From Bryobacteraceae bacterium (GTDB lineage Bacteria; Acidobacteriota; Terriglobia; Bryobacterales; Bryobacteraceae), in the NCBI GenBank assembly GCA_025924475.1, contig JAICIH010000006.1, positions 1 to 46,267 on the forward strand: DNA of 46,267 nt, given 5' to 3'. Made by a program: the position numbers and the translations under genes. This document shows positions 16,365 through 24,558 of the stretch, piece after piece; position 1 is the first letter of the stretch, and every line of letters starts with the position of its first letter. The notes beneath the pieces were generated by a model. The model was given only the letters and a program-made list of their open reading frames with translations, made no database searches and was not told the origin of the DNA.

Positions 16365-18287
16365 GTGAATTCTCCCAAACGGCTGTCGTTCGGCTTCTCC
16401 GCTCTCGATAATCTCGGCATCGGGTTTCGCCTGCAGGTCGCCTTCGCCTGCGTTCTCTTGCTGATGTTGGCCGGCAATGCAATTGCGTTTTGGAATCTTC
16501 ACAAAGTCGGGGACCGCGTCGCGGTTATTTCTACTACCGAACAGCGCTTGGCGGCTGTGCTTCGCGTGAACAACGGCCTGCTGATGCTGACCAATCGCCT
16601 GCATCGTGCTGCTGAAGGCCAAGACTCGAGACGCTTCGACCGGCAGGCGCAAACGCTGCTTGTCGCTTTCCAAAAGGAAACTCACGAGGCCACCGCTAAA
16701 CTGCGAGCGATCACGCCGGCCAATGGCCGCGAGAAATTCATCGTCGAGAGCCTCAGCGATATCGTGGAGAACTTACCGCGGCGCGTGGCGACCCTTGGCG
16801 ATCTGGCTGCAGCTGGCGATTGGTCCGCGTTGAATGCGCGGCTGGCGAATCAGTTGGATCATACAGACGATGTGGCCGAAACTCTCATGCGCGAGGCCGA
16901 CCTCGAGTTGTCGCAGGTTCGGAAACAAGCTTTCGAAGACATCAGCCATGCCGAACACCAGGCCGCAAACACCCTGGCCGCTTCTGCCATTTTGAGCTTC
17001 TTAATCGCCGTCGCGCTCGGTGTGGTTGTTACGCATAGCATCACCCAGCCGCTGTCCATGCTGAGCGCCGGCACGCGCGTACTGGCGCAAGGCGATTTCA
17101 AACATCGAGTTGCATTATCTGGCACGAATGAACTCGCCGATCTCGCTGCTGTCTTTAATCAAACCGCCGCCAAGCTTGACCAACTCTACGATCAATTGCG
17201 AGCCAGCGAGGCGCGTTTCCGCTCCCTGATTGAAAATGCCTCGGATCTCATCCTCCTAACGGATGAAGCTGGCAAATTGCTCTATGCGAGCCCGTCATCG
17301 TCTACCGTACTGGGCTACGCGCCCGGCCAGCTCGTCGGCCGGTCGTTTCGTGAATTCTCTCTGCGCGAGGAAGACCCAATAGCCGATCAGATTTTTTCCG
17401 CCTTTGATCCCGCCCCGAACGCCCATCGTTTCGAGCTGCATGTCAAACATAGTGATGGCTCGCTGCGGGTCTTAGAGGGCGTAGCGGCCAATCTGCTCGG
17501 TAATGCTGCTGTCGGCGGCATTCTCATCAACGCACGCGATATGTCGGAGCGCCGCAAAGCCGAACGCGCGCTCGAAAGCAGCAACGAGGCATTACGGCGC
17601 GCAAATGATGATCTGAGCGTGTTTGCCTACTGCGCCAGCCACGATCTGCAAGAACCCCTCCGAAATGTATCTCTTTATTGTCAAATGCTCCAAAGGCAGT
17701 ATTCCGGTCGTCTGGACGGTCAAGCCGACGAGTTCCTGCAGCACGTGATCGAAGGCTCGGCGCGAATGTCCGATCTGATAAAGGACCTTCTTACATATAT
17801 TGATGTATCGAGGCTCAGAGCGCATTCTACTCCCGCTCCTGTCCCCGTAGCATCTGCCATCACTCAGGCGCTATCGAACTTGGGAACCGGCGTCCGTTTG
17901 GCTCAGGCTACTGTAAGTTATGAAGACTTGCCGGCCGTTCCTGTTGAGGCTATACACCTGCAACAGCTATTTCAGAATTTGATTAGCAACGCGATCAAAT
18001 ATCGAGGTGTGGAAGCGCCTTGCGTCCGAATTTCCGCCAAAGCCCAAAATGGCTATTGGTGCTTCTCCGTAAAAGATAATGGCATCGGAATCAGTCCACA
18101 ATACGTCCAGTCCATTTTCAAGCTTTTTAAGCGATTACATGGCCGCGGCGAATACCCCGGCACGGGCGTCGGCTTGGCTATCTGCCAGAAAATCGTCGAG
18201 CGCAATGGCGGCCGCATCTGGGTGGAATCGCAACCCGGAGCGGGCAGCGATTTCCAATTTACACTTCCTCGATGTCAACAACAATAA
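16365..18287 (+). CDS. Membrane sensor histidine kinase (HAMP-PAS-HisKA-HATPase)
   Basis: 640 residues with a GTG start. Order: TM1 (~22-43), a ~160-residue mostly helical periplasmic sensor domain, TM2 (~205-224), HAMP (~225-285), PAS (~290-400, FRSLIENASDLILLTDEAGKLLYAS), HisKA with the phospho-acceptor His426 (YCASHDLQEPLRNVS), and the HATPase with NLISNAIKYRG, VKDNGIGI and GTGVGLAICQKIVERNGG. The SHDLQEPLR type of HisKA is shared with phytochrome-class kinases. It is joined to the upstream solute-binding gene with 2 bp between stop and start and to the response regulator 10 bp downstream, so the three are very likely one transcript. A ligand-loaded binding protein touching the periplasmic helices is the obvious model (inference). 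Confidence 0.93.
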   Translation: MNSPKRLSFGFSALDNLGIGFRLQVAFACVLLLMLAGNAIAFWNLHKVGDRVAVISTTEQRLAAVLRVNNGLLMLTNRLHRAAEGQDSRRFDRQAQTLLVAFQKETHEATAKLRAITPANGREKFIVESLSDIVENLPRRVATLGDLAAAGDWSALNARLANQLDHTDDVAETLMREADLELSQVRKQAFEDISHAEHQAANTLAASAILSFLIAVALGVVVTHSITQPLSMLSAGTRVLAQGDFKHRVALSGTNELADLAAVFNQTAAKLDQLYDQLRASEARFRSLIENASDLILLTDEAGKLLYASPSSSTVLGYAPGQLVGRSFREFSLREEDPIADQIFSAFDPAPNAHRFELHVKHSDGSLRVLEGVAANLLGNAAVGGILINARDMSERRKAERALESSNEALRRANDDLSVFAYCASHDLQEPLRNVSLYCQMLQRQYSGRLDGQADEFLQHVIEGSARMSDLIKDLLTYIDVSRLRAHSTPAPVPVASAITQALSNLGTGVRLAQATVSYEDLPAVPVEAIHLQQLFQNLISNAIKYRGVEAPCVRISAKAQNGYWCFSVKDNGIGISPQYVQSIFKLFKRLHGRGEYPGTGVGLAICQKIVERNGGRIWVESQPGAGSDFQFTLPRCQQQ

Positions 18288-18297
18288 ACGGGACAAT

Positions 18298-18705
18298 ATG
18301 ACCGGGAAACGTTCCATTGTTTTTCTCGTTGAAGACAACCCGGCTGATGTTTTCTTTGTCCGAACAGCGCTCGAATCCCAAGGCGTCCACAGCTCTGTCG
18401 TGGTCGCGCCGGATGGCGAGAAGGCCATTGCATTTGTCGAGACCACCGACACCGATCCGGAAGCGCCTTGTCCTCAAGTCATACTTCTTGACCTGAACCT
18501 TCCCCGTACCAGCGGGATGGAGGTCTTGCGGCGTCTCAAAACCAGCCCTCGGTTTGCGGAGGTGCCGGTGATTGTAGTCACTTCTTCCGATGCCTCTATG
18601 GATCGGGCGGAAGCAGCGAATCTCGGCGTGGATGCTTATTTTGTTAAGCCGCAAAACCTGGATGAATACATGAAGCTCGGCGCTGTTGTCAAGGCAATAC
18701 TTTAA
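18298..18705 (+). CDS. Single-domain response regulator (Rcp1-like)
   Basis: 135 residues, receiver domain only. Acidic pocket VEDNPAD, phospho-acceptor D65 (ILLDLNLPRTSG), the VTSS switch Thr/Ser and the FVKPQ lysine are present. There is no output domain, so it must act through a partner or a phosphorelay. It resembles Rcp1, the regulator of phytochrome kinases, which fits the SHDLQEP-type kinase encoded 10 bp upstream. The start at 18298 is preferred; the longer upstream frame overlaps the kinase. Its last 17 bp overlap the end of the convergent DapA-family gene. The physiological output is unknown. Confidence 0.92.
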   Translation: MTGKRSIVFLVEDNPADVFFVRTALESQGVHSSVVVAPDGEKAIAFVETTDTDPEAPCPQVILLDLNLPRTSGMEVLRRLKTSPRFAEVPVIVVTSSDASMDRAEAANLGVDAYFVKPQNLDEYMKLGAVVKAIL

Positions 18706-19612
18706 GGTCGGCCACTGGGCGCCGCTTTACGCTATCTGCTACCAGCCGTTTCGTGTTCTCCAACTCTTGCCCTGTGAGCGTCAGACGGGGAGGGCGAACG
18801 CGCGCACTGCCCATCCCAACTTCTTCCTGAACCAACTTAATGAGTTGTACGAATTTCGGCACAACGTCCAGCCGTAATAGAGGAAGAAACCAACGGTACA
18901 ATTCGAACGCCTCCGCTTTTTTGCCTTGTAACGCCAGCTCGAATAGGTCTACTGATTCTTGTGGGAACGCATTTACGAGACCGGCGATCCACCCAACCGC
19001 ACCGGCGTAAACCGCTTCTACGATCGCGTCGTCTACGCCGCACAAAATCTGCAAGCGCTCGCCGGCGATCGCCCGTACGGCTGAGACGCGCCGCACATCG
19101 GCACTAGACTCCTTAATCGCCTGCAAATTCGGATGCCGGTCCAGAAGCTCACGAACCTGCTCCGGAAGAAAGTCTGTCTTATAAGCGATCGGATTGTTGT
19201 AAAGCATGACAGACAAACTGGTTGCGGAAATAACGGCGCTGACATGCGACCGCATCTCACGCCAGTCGCCGACATATACATATGGTGGCAACACCATCAG
19301 GCCGTGGCATCCTATTTTTTCAGCGGATTGCCCAGCGGCAACCGCGTCGGCCGTACTGAGCGATGAGATACCCGCCACTACATAGGCACGTTCACCGACC
19401 GCTTTTATACACGTTTCGAGTACGCGATCTTTCTCCATCTGGCTCAGGGTGGCTCCTTCCCCCAGCGAGCCGGCTGCTACCAGACCCTTACATCCGTTGT
19501 TGACCAGCCATTTGCAGTGCTCGGCCAGAAAGCTGTGATCTACGGATAAGTCTTCATTAAAAGGCGTTGTGATTGCCGGAAAAACACCCTGCCAGTCGAT
19601 CTTCTTATTCAT
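18689..19612 (-). CDS. DapA-family lyase, probable pyrroline-4-hydroxy-2-carboxylate deaminase
   Basis: 307 residues, an (alpha/beta)8 barrel of the dihydrodipicolinate synthase/N-acetylneuraminate lyase family. The Schiff-base lysine K167 (LQAIKESS) and the partner Y138 (VMLYNNP) are present; the usual TT/ST pair is GSLGEG. Family members include biosynthetic DapA, aldolases and deaminases, which cannot be separated by motifs alone. The context decides: it is the last gene of an operon with a three-subunit D-amino-acid dehydrogenase of the D-hydroxyproline type, and its start overlaps the upstream stop by 4 bp (ATGA). In that pathway a DapA-family deaminase turns 1-pyrroline-4-hydroxy-2-carboxylate into 2-oxoglutarate semialdehyde. 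This is inferred; N-acetylneuraminate or keto-sugar acid lyase remain alternatives. Confidence 0.78.
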   Translation of the reverse strand: MNKKIDWQGVFPAITTPFNEDLSVDHSFLAEHCKWLVNNGCKGLVAAGSLGEGATLSQMEKDRVLETCIKAVGERAYVVAGISSLSTADAVAAGQSAEKIGCHGLMVLPPYVYVGDWREMRSHVSAVISATSLSVMLYNNPIAYKTDFLPEQVRELLDRHPNLQAIKESSADVRRVSAVRAIAGERLQILCGVDDAIVEAVYAGAVGWIAGLVNAFPQESVDLFELALQGKKAEAFELYRWFLPLLRLDVVPKFVQLIKLVQEEVGMGSARVRPPRLTLTGQELENTKRLVADSVKRRPVADLKVLP

Positions 19613-20859
19613 CGTGTTATCGAACTCTCCTGTTGAAACTCTTTTCTAGTGATGAGACTGCCTGCACGTACTGGCAAGATGGGCGGTCGAACAGAATCCG
19701 TTCTCCACCCAAAGAGAAACTCCGTTGCCACTCCGCAGATGCGCGCCTGACAAGGTCCCATGCCGCAGCGCGTATGCAGCTTGGCCGCGCGGAACGATGA
19801 CATCTGCTGCAGTTTCTCGTATTGCACGTCCTCACACCGGCAGATGATGGTTCCAGGGCGGGGAAGCGTCCGGAGTTCCTCACGCAACCTGAAGGTGCGG
19901 TCTAATGCACCTGCGAAGCGCTTGGCCCGACTCCTTGCGCCGAAAAGGCGGCTTGCCCGCGCCGTATCACCGCATGCCGCGTACCCCGCGATCTCTCCTT
20001 CTATTAACGACAAATCCACTCCACCGATCCCAGTGCACTCGCCGGCTGCAAACACGCCATCGACCGAGGTCCGCTGCCACTCATTTACTTCAATTGCGTT
20101 GGTTCGCAATCTGCAGCCCAGTAAGGCCGCCAGCTCCGTGTTGGGATAAAGTCCGTATCCGATTCCGGCGTAGTCGCAATCTTCCGTCCAGCTTTTGCGC
20201 CCCTGGCGCAATCGAACCCGTTGGACACGGCCTTCTCCTTCCGCTGCTTCCACCCAGCAGCCACGCAAGTATGGTACGCCGTGAAGCGATAGCTTGAGGG
20301 CGGTCGCCTGCGTTACCTTCATTGGATAACGAACCATATGAAACGCGAAGGAAGAGACAGCCTTTGTGGTTGCCTGTTCGGCGATTAGCTTAACGCGCGC
20401 TCCGGCCTTGCGCAGATACGCCGCCACTGCCAGCAAAAGCGGCCCACTGCCAGCTATAACAACAGTCTTTCCCTGAATTCCCAGTCCTGACTTCACTAAC
20501 GCCTGTAGACCGCCGGCCCCCATTACGCCGGGGAGAGTCCAGCCTGGAAACGGAAGATAGATCTCTCGTGCGCCCGTAGCCAATATCAACTTGTCAAAAG
20601 CGAGCTCGAACGCTTTTTCGGAATCTTCGAGCAATAGCGTACGTTCAGCAGTTCCGCGAGCGACTACTTGCGTGCCCCAGAACATCCGGATTCCGGCAGG
20701 CGTGCGCGTGTGCGAGTTTTGAACCCCTCGCCAGATCTGTCCTCCCGCGCTCCAGTTGTCATCCACCATGGCAACACGAGCGCCGCTTTCTTGAGCGCGC
20801 ATGGCTGCAGCCATTCCAGCAGGCCCCGCGCCAATTACCAGCACGTCTACCTCGTTCAT
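19609..20859 (-). CDS. FAD/[2Fe-2S] oxidoreductase subunit (HcnB/OoxA-like), D-hydroxyproline dehydrogenase-type
   Basis: 416 residues from the ATG at 20859. The N-terminal FAD-binding fold shows DVLVIGAGPAGMAAAMRAQE; a second nucleotide-binding repeat shows KTVVIAGSGPLLLAVAAYLRK. The C-terminus is a BFD-like [2Fe-2S] domain: C-R-C (IICRCEDVQ) and, later, C-GMGP-C (TRCGMGPCQARIC). This is the NAD(P)-disulfide-oxidoreductase-like subunit of heterotrimeric amino-acid dehydrogenases such as hydrogen cyanide synthase, opine oxidase and D-hydroxyproline dehydrogenase. It couples by ATGA overlap to both neighbours: the ferredoxin-like subunit before it and the DapA-family gene after it. Substrate choice (D-hydroxyproline) rests on the operon context. 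Confidence 0.85.
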   Translation of the reverse strand: MNEVDVLVIGAGPAGMAAAMRAQESGARVAMVDDNWSAGGQIWRGVQNSHTRTPAGIRMFWGTQVVARGTAERTLLLEDSEKAFELAFDKLILATGAREIYLPFPGWTLPGVMGAGGLQALVKSGLGIQGKTVVIAGSGPLLLAVAAYLRKAGARVKLIAEQATTKAVSSFAFHMVRYPMKVTQATALKLSLHGVPYLRGCWVEAAEGEGRVQRVRLRQGRKSWTEDCDYAGIGYGLYPNTELAALLGCRLRTNAIEVNEWQRTSVDGVFAAGECTGIGGVDLSLIEGEIAGYAACGDTARASRLFGARSRAKRFAGALDRTFRLREELRTLPRPGTIICRCEDVQYEKLQQMSSFRAAKLHTRCGMGPCQARICGVATEFLFGWRTDSVRPPILPVRAGSLITRKEFQQESSITR

Positions 20860-21101
20860 GAAGTGCGGATGACCATTCCGTCCCGGACGAGTATCTGGCA
20901 GCTTCGGCAATTCGCTTGACCATCGATCGTCACCCGGCATTCAAAACAGATGCCCATGCCGCAAAGCGCCGCCCGTGGCTGGCCCGACGCTGAAATGCGA
21001 AAACGGAATTCGCCAGCTTGAAAAAGAGCAGCCGCCACGCTCATTCCTGCTTTCGCCGGCAGCTCACAGCCATTCACTTCGATGGTGAGGTTCTCAGGCA
21101 T
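20856..21101 (-). CDS. Small [2Fe-2S] ferredoxin-like subunit of the dehydrogenase
   Basis: 81 residues from the ATG at 21101. It begins with a beta-grasp fold (LTIEVNGCELPAKAGMSVAAALFQAG) and carries cysteines in CGMGICFEC and, later, CRSC, as in the small subunits of the HcnA/OoxC/D-hydroxyproline-dehydrogenase gamma type. It passes electrons between the two FAD subunits. Its start overlaps the end of the upstream FAD gene by 8 bp and its stop overlaps the next gene's ATG by 4 bp. Upstream in-frame starts (to 21221) lie inside the previous gene and were rejected. Confidence 0.87.
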   Translation of the reverse strand: MPENLTIEVNGCELPAKAGMSVAAALFQAGEFRFRISASGQPRAALCGMGICFECRVTIDGQANCRSCQILVRDGMVIRTS

Positions 21102-22230
21102 GCACCGCAACGCTCCTGCTAGGTTCATAGGGCGACCGCGGGATTGCCGAATCCCTGCCCAAAATCTCATCCGCCAACAGACTCGCCGTGGCAAGCGACG
21201 TCGAAATGCCCAGCCCTTCATGACCGGTTGCCAGGTATATGCGTCGATATCCCGGACGTGCGCCGATCAAAGGCAGATTATCTGGAGTAGCAGCGCGAAA
21301 TCCTGTCCACACCCGGATTGTAGAGAGGTCCGCGATAGCCGGCATGTACTCAATCGCCCGCGCCAGCATGTTGCTCAGCATCGGTCCTTCTGCCACCGCG
21401 TCCTCTACTCCGAATTGCCGCGACGATCCAATCAAAATTTGCCCGGTTACTCTAGGCTGCACGTTGAAGGCGACCGAGTCGGCGGTTGTCGAATGTGCAT
21501 TTTTCAAATAGCCCAGTTCAATCAATTGATGCCGAACAAAGCCTGGGTAGCGATCGGTAATCGCCAAATGCCCTTTACGTGGGTGTACATCGATTTCGGG
21601 AGCAAGACGCACCGCCGCGGCCCCTGTCGCGATCACCGTCAACCCGGCAGTCAGAAAGGTATTGTCCTCCAACCGGACTCCGCTCTCGGAAACTTCTGTC
21701 ACTTTCTTACCGAAAAAAATATTGCCACCAGTGGCGGCGGCTCGCTTTGTCAGATACCCGGCAGCACACGGCGGATAACAGACGCTATCGGCAGTTAGTA
21801 ACAGTCCCCCGGCGAGTCCGGCGCGAAGATTCGGCTCAGCCTCCGCCAATTGCTTGCTATCCAGAATTTCAGCGGGAACGTTCCGATTCTGATAAAACCG
21901 GAATTTTCGCTCTACTTCGCGCAACTCTTCCTCATCCGCAGCAACCCACAACGCGCCACACGCCAGGTACTCCGCCTCCGCCGGAAGCTCCTGCGCAAGC
22001 TCGCGCCACAGCGATTGTGAATAGGAAGTCAGTGCAAATTGAGCGTCGGAGTCGTCCATGACGGCAAGGTGGCCCATACCGGCTGCCGTCGCGCCGCCGC
22101 CCGCATAGCCGTTCTGCTCGCAAATGGCTACGCGCAATCCAGCTTCGGCGAGTTCCTTCGCGCAAGCCGCGCCGACTATGCCCGCTCCCACCACTACTGC
22201 ATCAAACGAACTACTTCCCCTCGTATCCAA
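21094..22230 (-). CDS. FAD-dependent D-amino-acid dehydrogenase subunit (DadA-like), D-hydroxyproline-type
   Basis: 378 residues with a TTG start (22230). The DAO fold shows the dinucleotide motif VVVGAGIVGAACAKELAEAG, then EQNGYAGGGATAAGMG, and the C-terminal signature of glycine/D-amino-acid oxidases (IRVWTGFRAATPDNLPLIGARPG, YLATGHEGLGISTSLATASLLADEI). It would bind and oxidise the imino-acid substrate, with electrons leaving through the [2Fe-2S] subunit encoded next. It starts 10 bp after the upstream exported alpha/alpha-barrel gene. Related trimers oxidise D-hydroxyproline, opines or glycine (HcnC). The DapA-type gene favours D-hydroxyproline. No hydroxyproline epimerase gene is in the window. 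Confidence 0.86.
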   Translation of the reverse strand: MDTRGSSSFDAVVVGAGIVGAACAKELAEAGLRVAICEQNGYAGGGATAAGMGHLAVMDDSDAQFALTSYSQSLWRELAQELPAEAEYLACGALWVAADEEELREVERKFRFYQNRNVPAEILDSKQLAEAEPNLRAGLAGGLLLTADSVCYPPCAAGYLTKRAAATGGNIFFGKKVTEVSESGVRLEDNTFLTAGLTVIATGAAAVRLAPEIDVHPRKGHLAITDRYPGFVRHQLIELGYLKNAHSTTADSVAFNVQPRVTGQILIGSSRQFGVEDAVAEGPMLSNMLARAIEYMPAIADLSTIRVWTGFRAATPDNLPLIGARPGYRRIYLATGHEGLGISTSLATASLLADEILGRDSAIPRSPYEPSRSVAVHA

Positions 22231-22240
22231 TGCGTTCTCT

Positions 22241-24523
22241 TCAGCCGAGCTTCACCGCGACTACGAAACTGCGGCGGCTTCCAGTCTCGATGATGACAGT
22301 GTCGTTATGCAAACCGCCGATGCGCGCGGGTACCCCATTGACAGTAGCGCTCTGCAGCCGGTTCGCGACCGGCAAACGGAATTTGACATGCAACTCCCGC
22401 GGCGCGCCTGCTTTCGCCAATTCCACCCGTGCACCGGTACCGGATAGGCTGAAGTTGACTCGACCCCAACGTGTCGGGGCCTGCTCGATCCGGATCTCCT
22501 TACCGGAGGCGACCCATTCGCGCGGCAGACCCTTTCCGAAATGGAGCCTGTCATCATCGGAATCTTCCAGCACCAGCATCCAGCGCACTAGCAGCGGAAT
22601 CGTTTGCTGCGCCGGTATGCAAAATATCGCTGTGCCTCCGTTGATGCCCGCCACCTCACCGGCCGTCCAACTCCCGCGGCTATGATCGTGAAATCGGTGT
22701 GAGTACAGGAACAATAGATATTCCTCCACCCGATCGAGGCGCAAAAGCATCTGCGCGTAGCCATAGGAAATAAAGCCCAGTATGGCGCGGCCGTTCGGCC
22801 GGGGGCGTCCTACGTTTGCAACCACTCCTAACGTCGTGGCGCCATAAGCCCGCATGCAATCAACAACCAGATTGGCGATCTCATGCGGCAGTACATCCGC
22901 TTGCAGCAACTCCGCGTAGGCGCGATGCGGCCACTGCTGCGGGCTCGGCCGCTCCCGTTCCATCGATTCACGGAACGTCAGAGTAGCTCCCGGCAATGGA
23001 CCGATGTACGGCGACTGCATATCGCGGCGAATGTTTTTCTGGATGCTACTCGTAACAGCGGCTTCGAGTATCCGCGCGCGCTTTCGCCATCCCTCCGCCT
23101 GCTGCCCATTAAACTCCGTCCAAATGCGGCTTATGTCTATGAAACCGCGTGCCGCAAAAGCGCTATTCGCAAAATAGGGCTGCCACCATGTCATCGGTTG
23201 GGCCGCCAGGCATGCGTCCGATTCGCTCCAGCCATGGATCAGTCCATAGCCGGGGTCTTCTTTCGTCAGTTTCAAGCTTTCGTCATGCATTCTGGCCAGA
23301 TTGCCGGCCGTGGCTGAGAGCTTGTCGCGATATTTCACAAGCAGCGCTCGATCGCGTGTGTACTCGTAGTAGCGCGCCATCAATGAGAGCGTCAGCCCGA
23401 ACTGCGCCGTTTCCGGACCGCGCATGTTGATCGCGCCCTTCGCATCTACAAAGTCGCGAAAGTAGTTGTCGATTGTGCGCCGCGCCTGCTCGAATCGGCC
23501 CCATTCCAGATTCGTGTAAACTGCGCTCGTGAAAATATCCTGAAATCCGTCGTATTCCGCGCCGTAGTAGTCGCGATCTACCGCGCCATATTTCGGATAC
23601 ACACCCCCCGGACGCACCATGAGCTCTTTGGCAAAAGCGTGTCTGGATATATCGACGTACGTCTTATCCGGCAGCGTGACCGCGATCGCATCGGCGAGGT
23701 GCCTGTTCCAGTAGTTGGCAAAGATCAGCAGCGCTCTATAGAACTCTGTCGCGTCCGGGTCCGTGCGGCTCGGCGGGAAGGCCGGATAGCTATAACCATA
23801 GATAACCTTGCTTATTCGCCCGTTCTCGATGAGCGCGGTGCGATGCCAGGTCTGCACGATGAATCTGTCGCGAGCTTCCACATCCCCGAAGACTAATAAT
23901 TCGTAATAGGCGGTCTCCGATTTGGGCATTACTTTGCGAACGGCCGGCATCCATCCGCCGACGAGTCCTTCATAACGGCGGCGGGCCATTTCCGCCGTTA
24001 GCTCCGGGAAATGTTGCACGGGATGGTAGGTGCGTGTGTTTCCGCTTGGATACACGGGCATGGTGTCGAAGCATTCTACTGTGCCCACGAATGTATTCCA
24101 CGGCAGCCGTGGGCTCGCCGATGCCGGATTGCGGGGAGCCGAGCCCATGGGAGGCGCGGCCGAACGGACCTGCTTCGGATCGGGATCGCCGTTCTCGAGC
24201 AGTTTGTTCGCCAACAAATCTTCGCCCGCCATACCGATATCGCCGAGCTTCAGTCCCAAATAAGGCGGCTCGGCGTCCGCAAAAGTTGCTTCGGCACTTT
24301 TTTCGAGCGTGCAGCGTGCGCCTTGCGATGACACAAATATGATGCTTCCGTCCCGCTTGGTCAAGTTTTCATAGACCTTCCAAGATTCGGAGCCGAGATG
24401 AAACTCACACTGAAAAGTGTGCCCGGCTAGGGAATCTTGCGTGCGGGTAGCGACAGGTTTGGGAGTGGTCTCAAGAGCGGCGGTGGCGCCTGCCAATTGT
24501 TGGAGAAACTGCCGTCTCTGCAT
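22241..24523 (-). CDS. Tat-exported (alpha/alpha)-barrel protein, likely six-hairpin glycosidase; function unknown
   Basis: 760 residues. A twin-arginine signal ([15 protein letters not shown]) is followed by a ~200-residue beta-rich region, then a helical toroid-like domain from ~270 to ~650 with paired aromatic helices ([84 protein letters not shown]), and a small C-terminal beta domain ([16 protein letters not shown] to the end). This layout is that of six-hairpin glycosidases, for example beta-L-arabinosidase or rhamnosidase superfamilies. GWSESD and the E/D-rich loops could hold the acid catalysts, but I cannot name a family. It is the first gene of the hydroxyproline operon, with a TTGTATACAA operator 10 bp from its ATG. 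Confidence 0.7.
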   Translation of the reverse strand: MQRRQFLQQLAGATAALETTPKPVATRTQDSLAGHTFQCEFHLGSESWKVYENLTKRDGSIIFVSSQGARCTLEKSAEATFADAEPPYLGLKLGDIGMAGEDLLANKLLENGDPDPKQVRSAAPPMGSAPRNPASASPRLPWNTFVGTVECFDTMPVYPSGNTRTYHPVQHFPELTAEMARRRYEGLVGGWMPAVRKVMPKSETAYYELLVFGDVEARDRFIVQTWHRTALIENGRISKVIYGYSYPAFPPSRTDPDATEFYRALLIFANYWNRHLADAIAVTLPDKTYVDISRHAFAKELMVRPGGVYPKYGAVDRDYYGAEYDGFQDIFTSAVYTNLEWGRFEQARRTIDNYFRDFVDAKGAINMRGPETAQFGLTLSLMARYYEYTRDRALLVKYRDKLSATAGNLARMHDESLKLTKEDPGYGLIHGWSESDACLAAQPMTWWQPYFANSAFAARGFIDISRIWTEFNGQQAEGWRKRARILEAAVTSSIQKNIRRDMQSPYIGPLPGATLTFRESMERERPSPQQWPHRAYAELLQADVLPHEIANLVVDCMRAYGATTLGVVANVGRPRPNGRAILGFISYGYAQMLLRLDRVEEYLLFLYSHRFHDHSRGSWTAGEVAGINGGTAIFCIPAQQTIPLLVRWMLVLEDSDDDRLHFGKGLPREWVASGKEIRIEQAPTRWGRVNFSLSGTGARVELAKAGAPRELHVKFRLPVANRLQSATVNGVPARIGGLHNDTVIIETGSRRSFVVAVKLG

Positions 24524-24532
24524 CCAGCTTGA

Positions 24533-24554
24533 TTGTATACAATTTAGGATACAA
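24533..24554. promoter_or_regulatory. Tandem TTGTATACAA operators, 12-bp period (hydroxyproline operon / S9 peptidase)
   Basis: A perfect 10-bp palindrome TTGTATACAA at 24533-24542 is followed exactly 12 bp on by TAGGATACAA (24545-24554, 8/10 match). It occupies nearly the whole 35-bp gap between two divergent start codons, so binding would cover both initiation regions. The core fits the GTMKAC palindrome of FadR/VanR-type GntR regulators. Confidence 0.72.
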
Positions 24555-24558
24555 AAAT

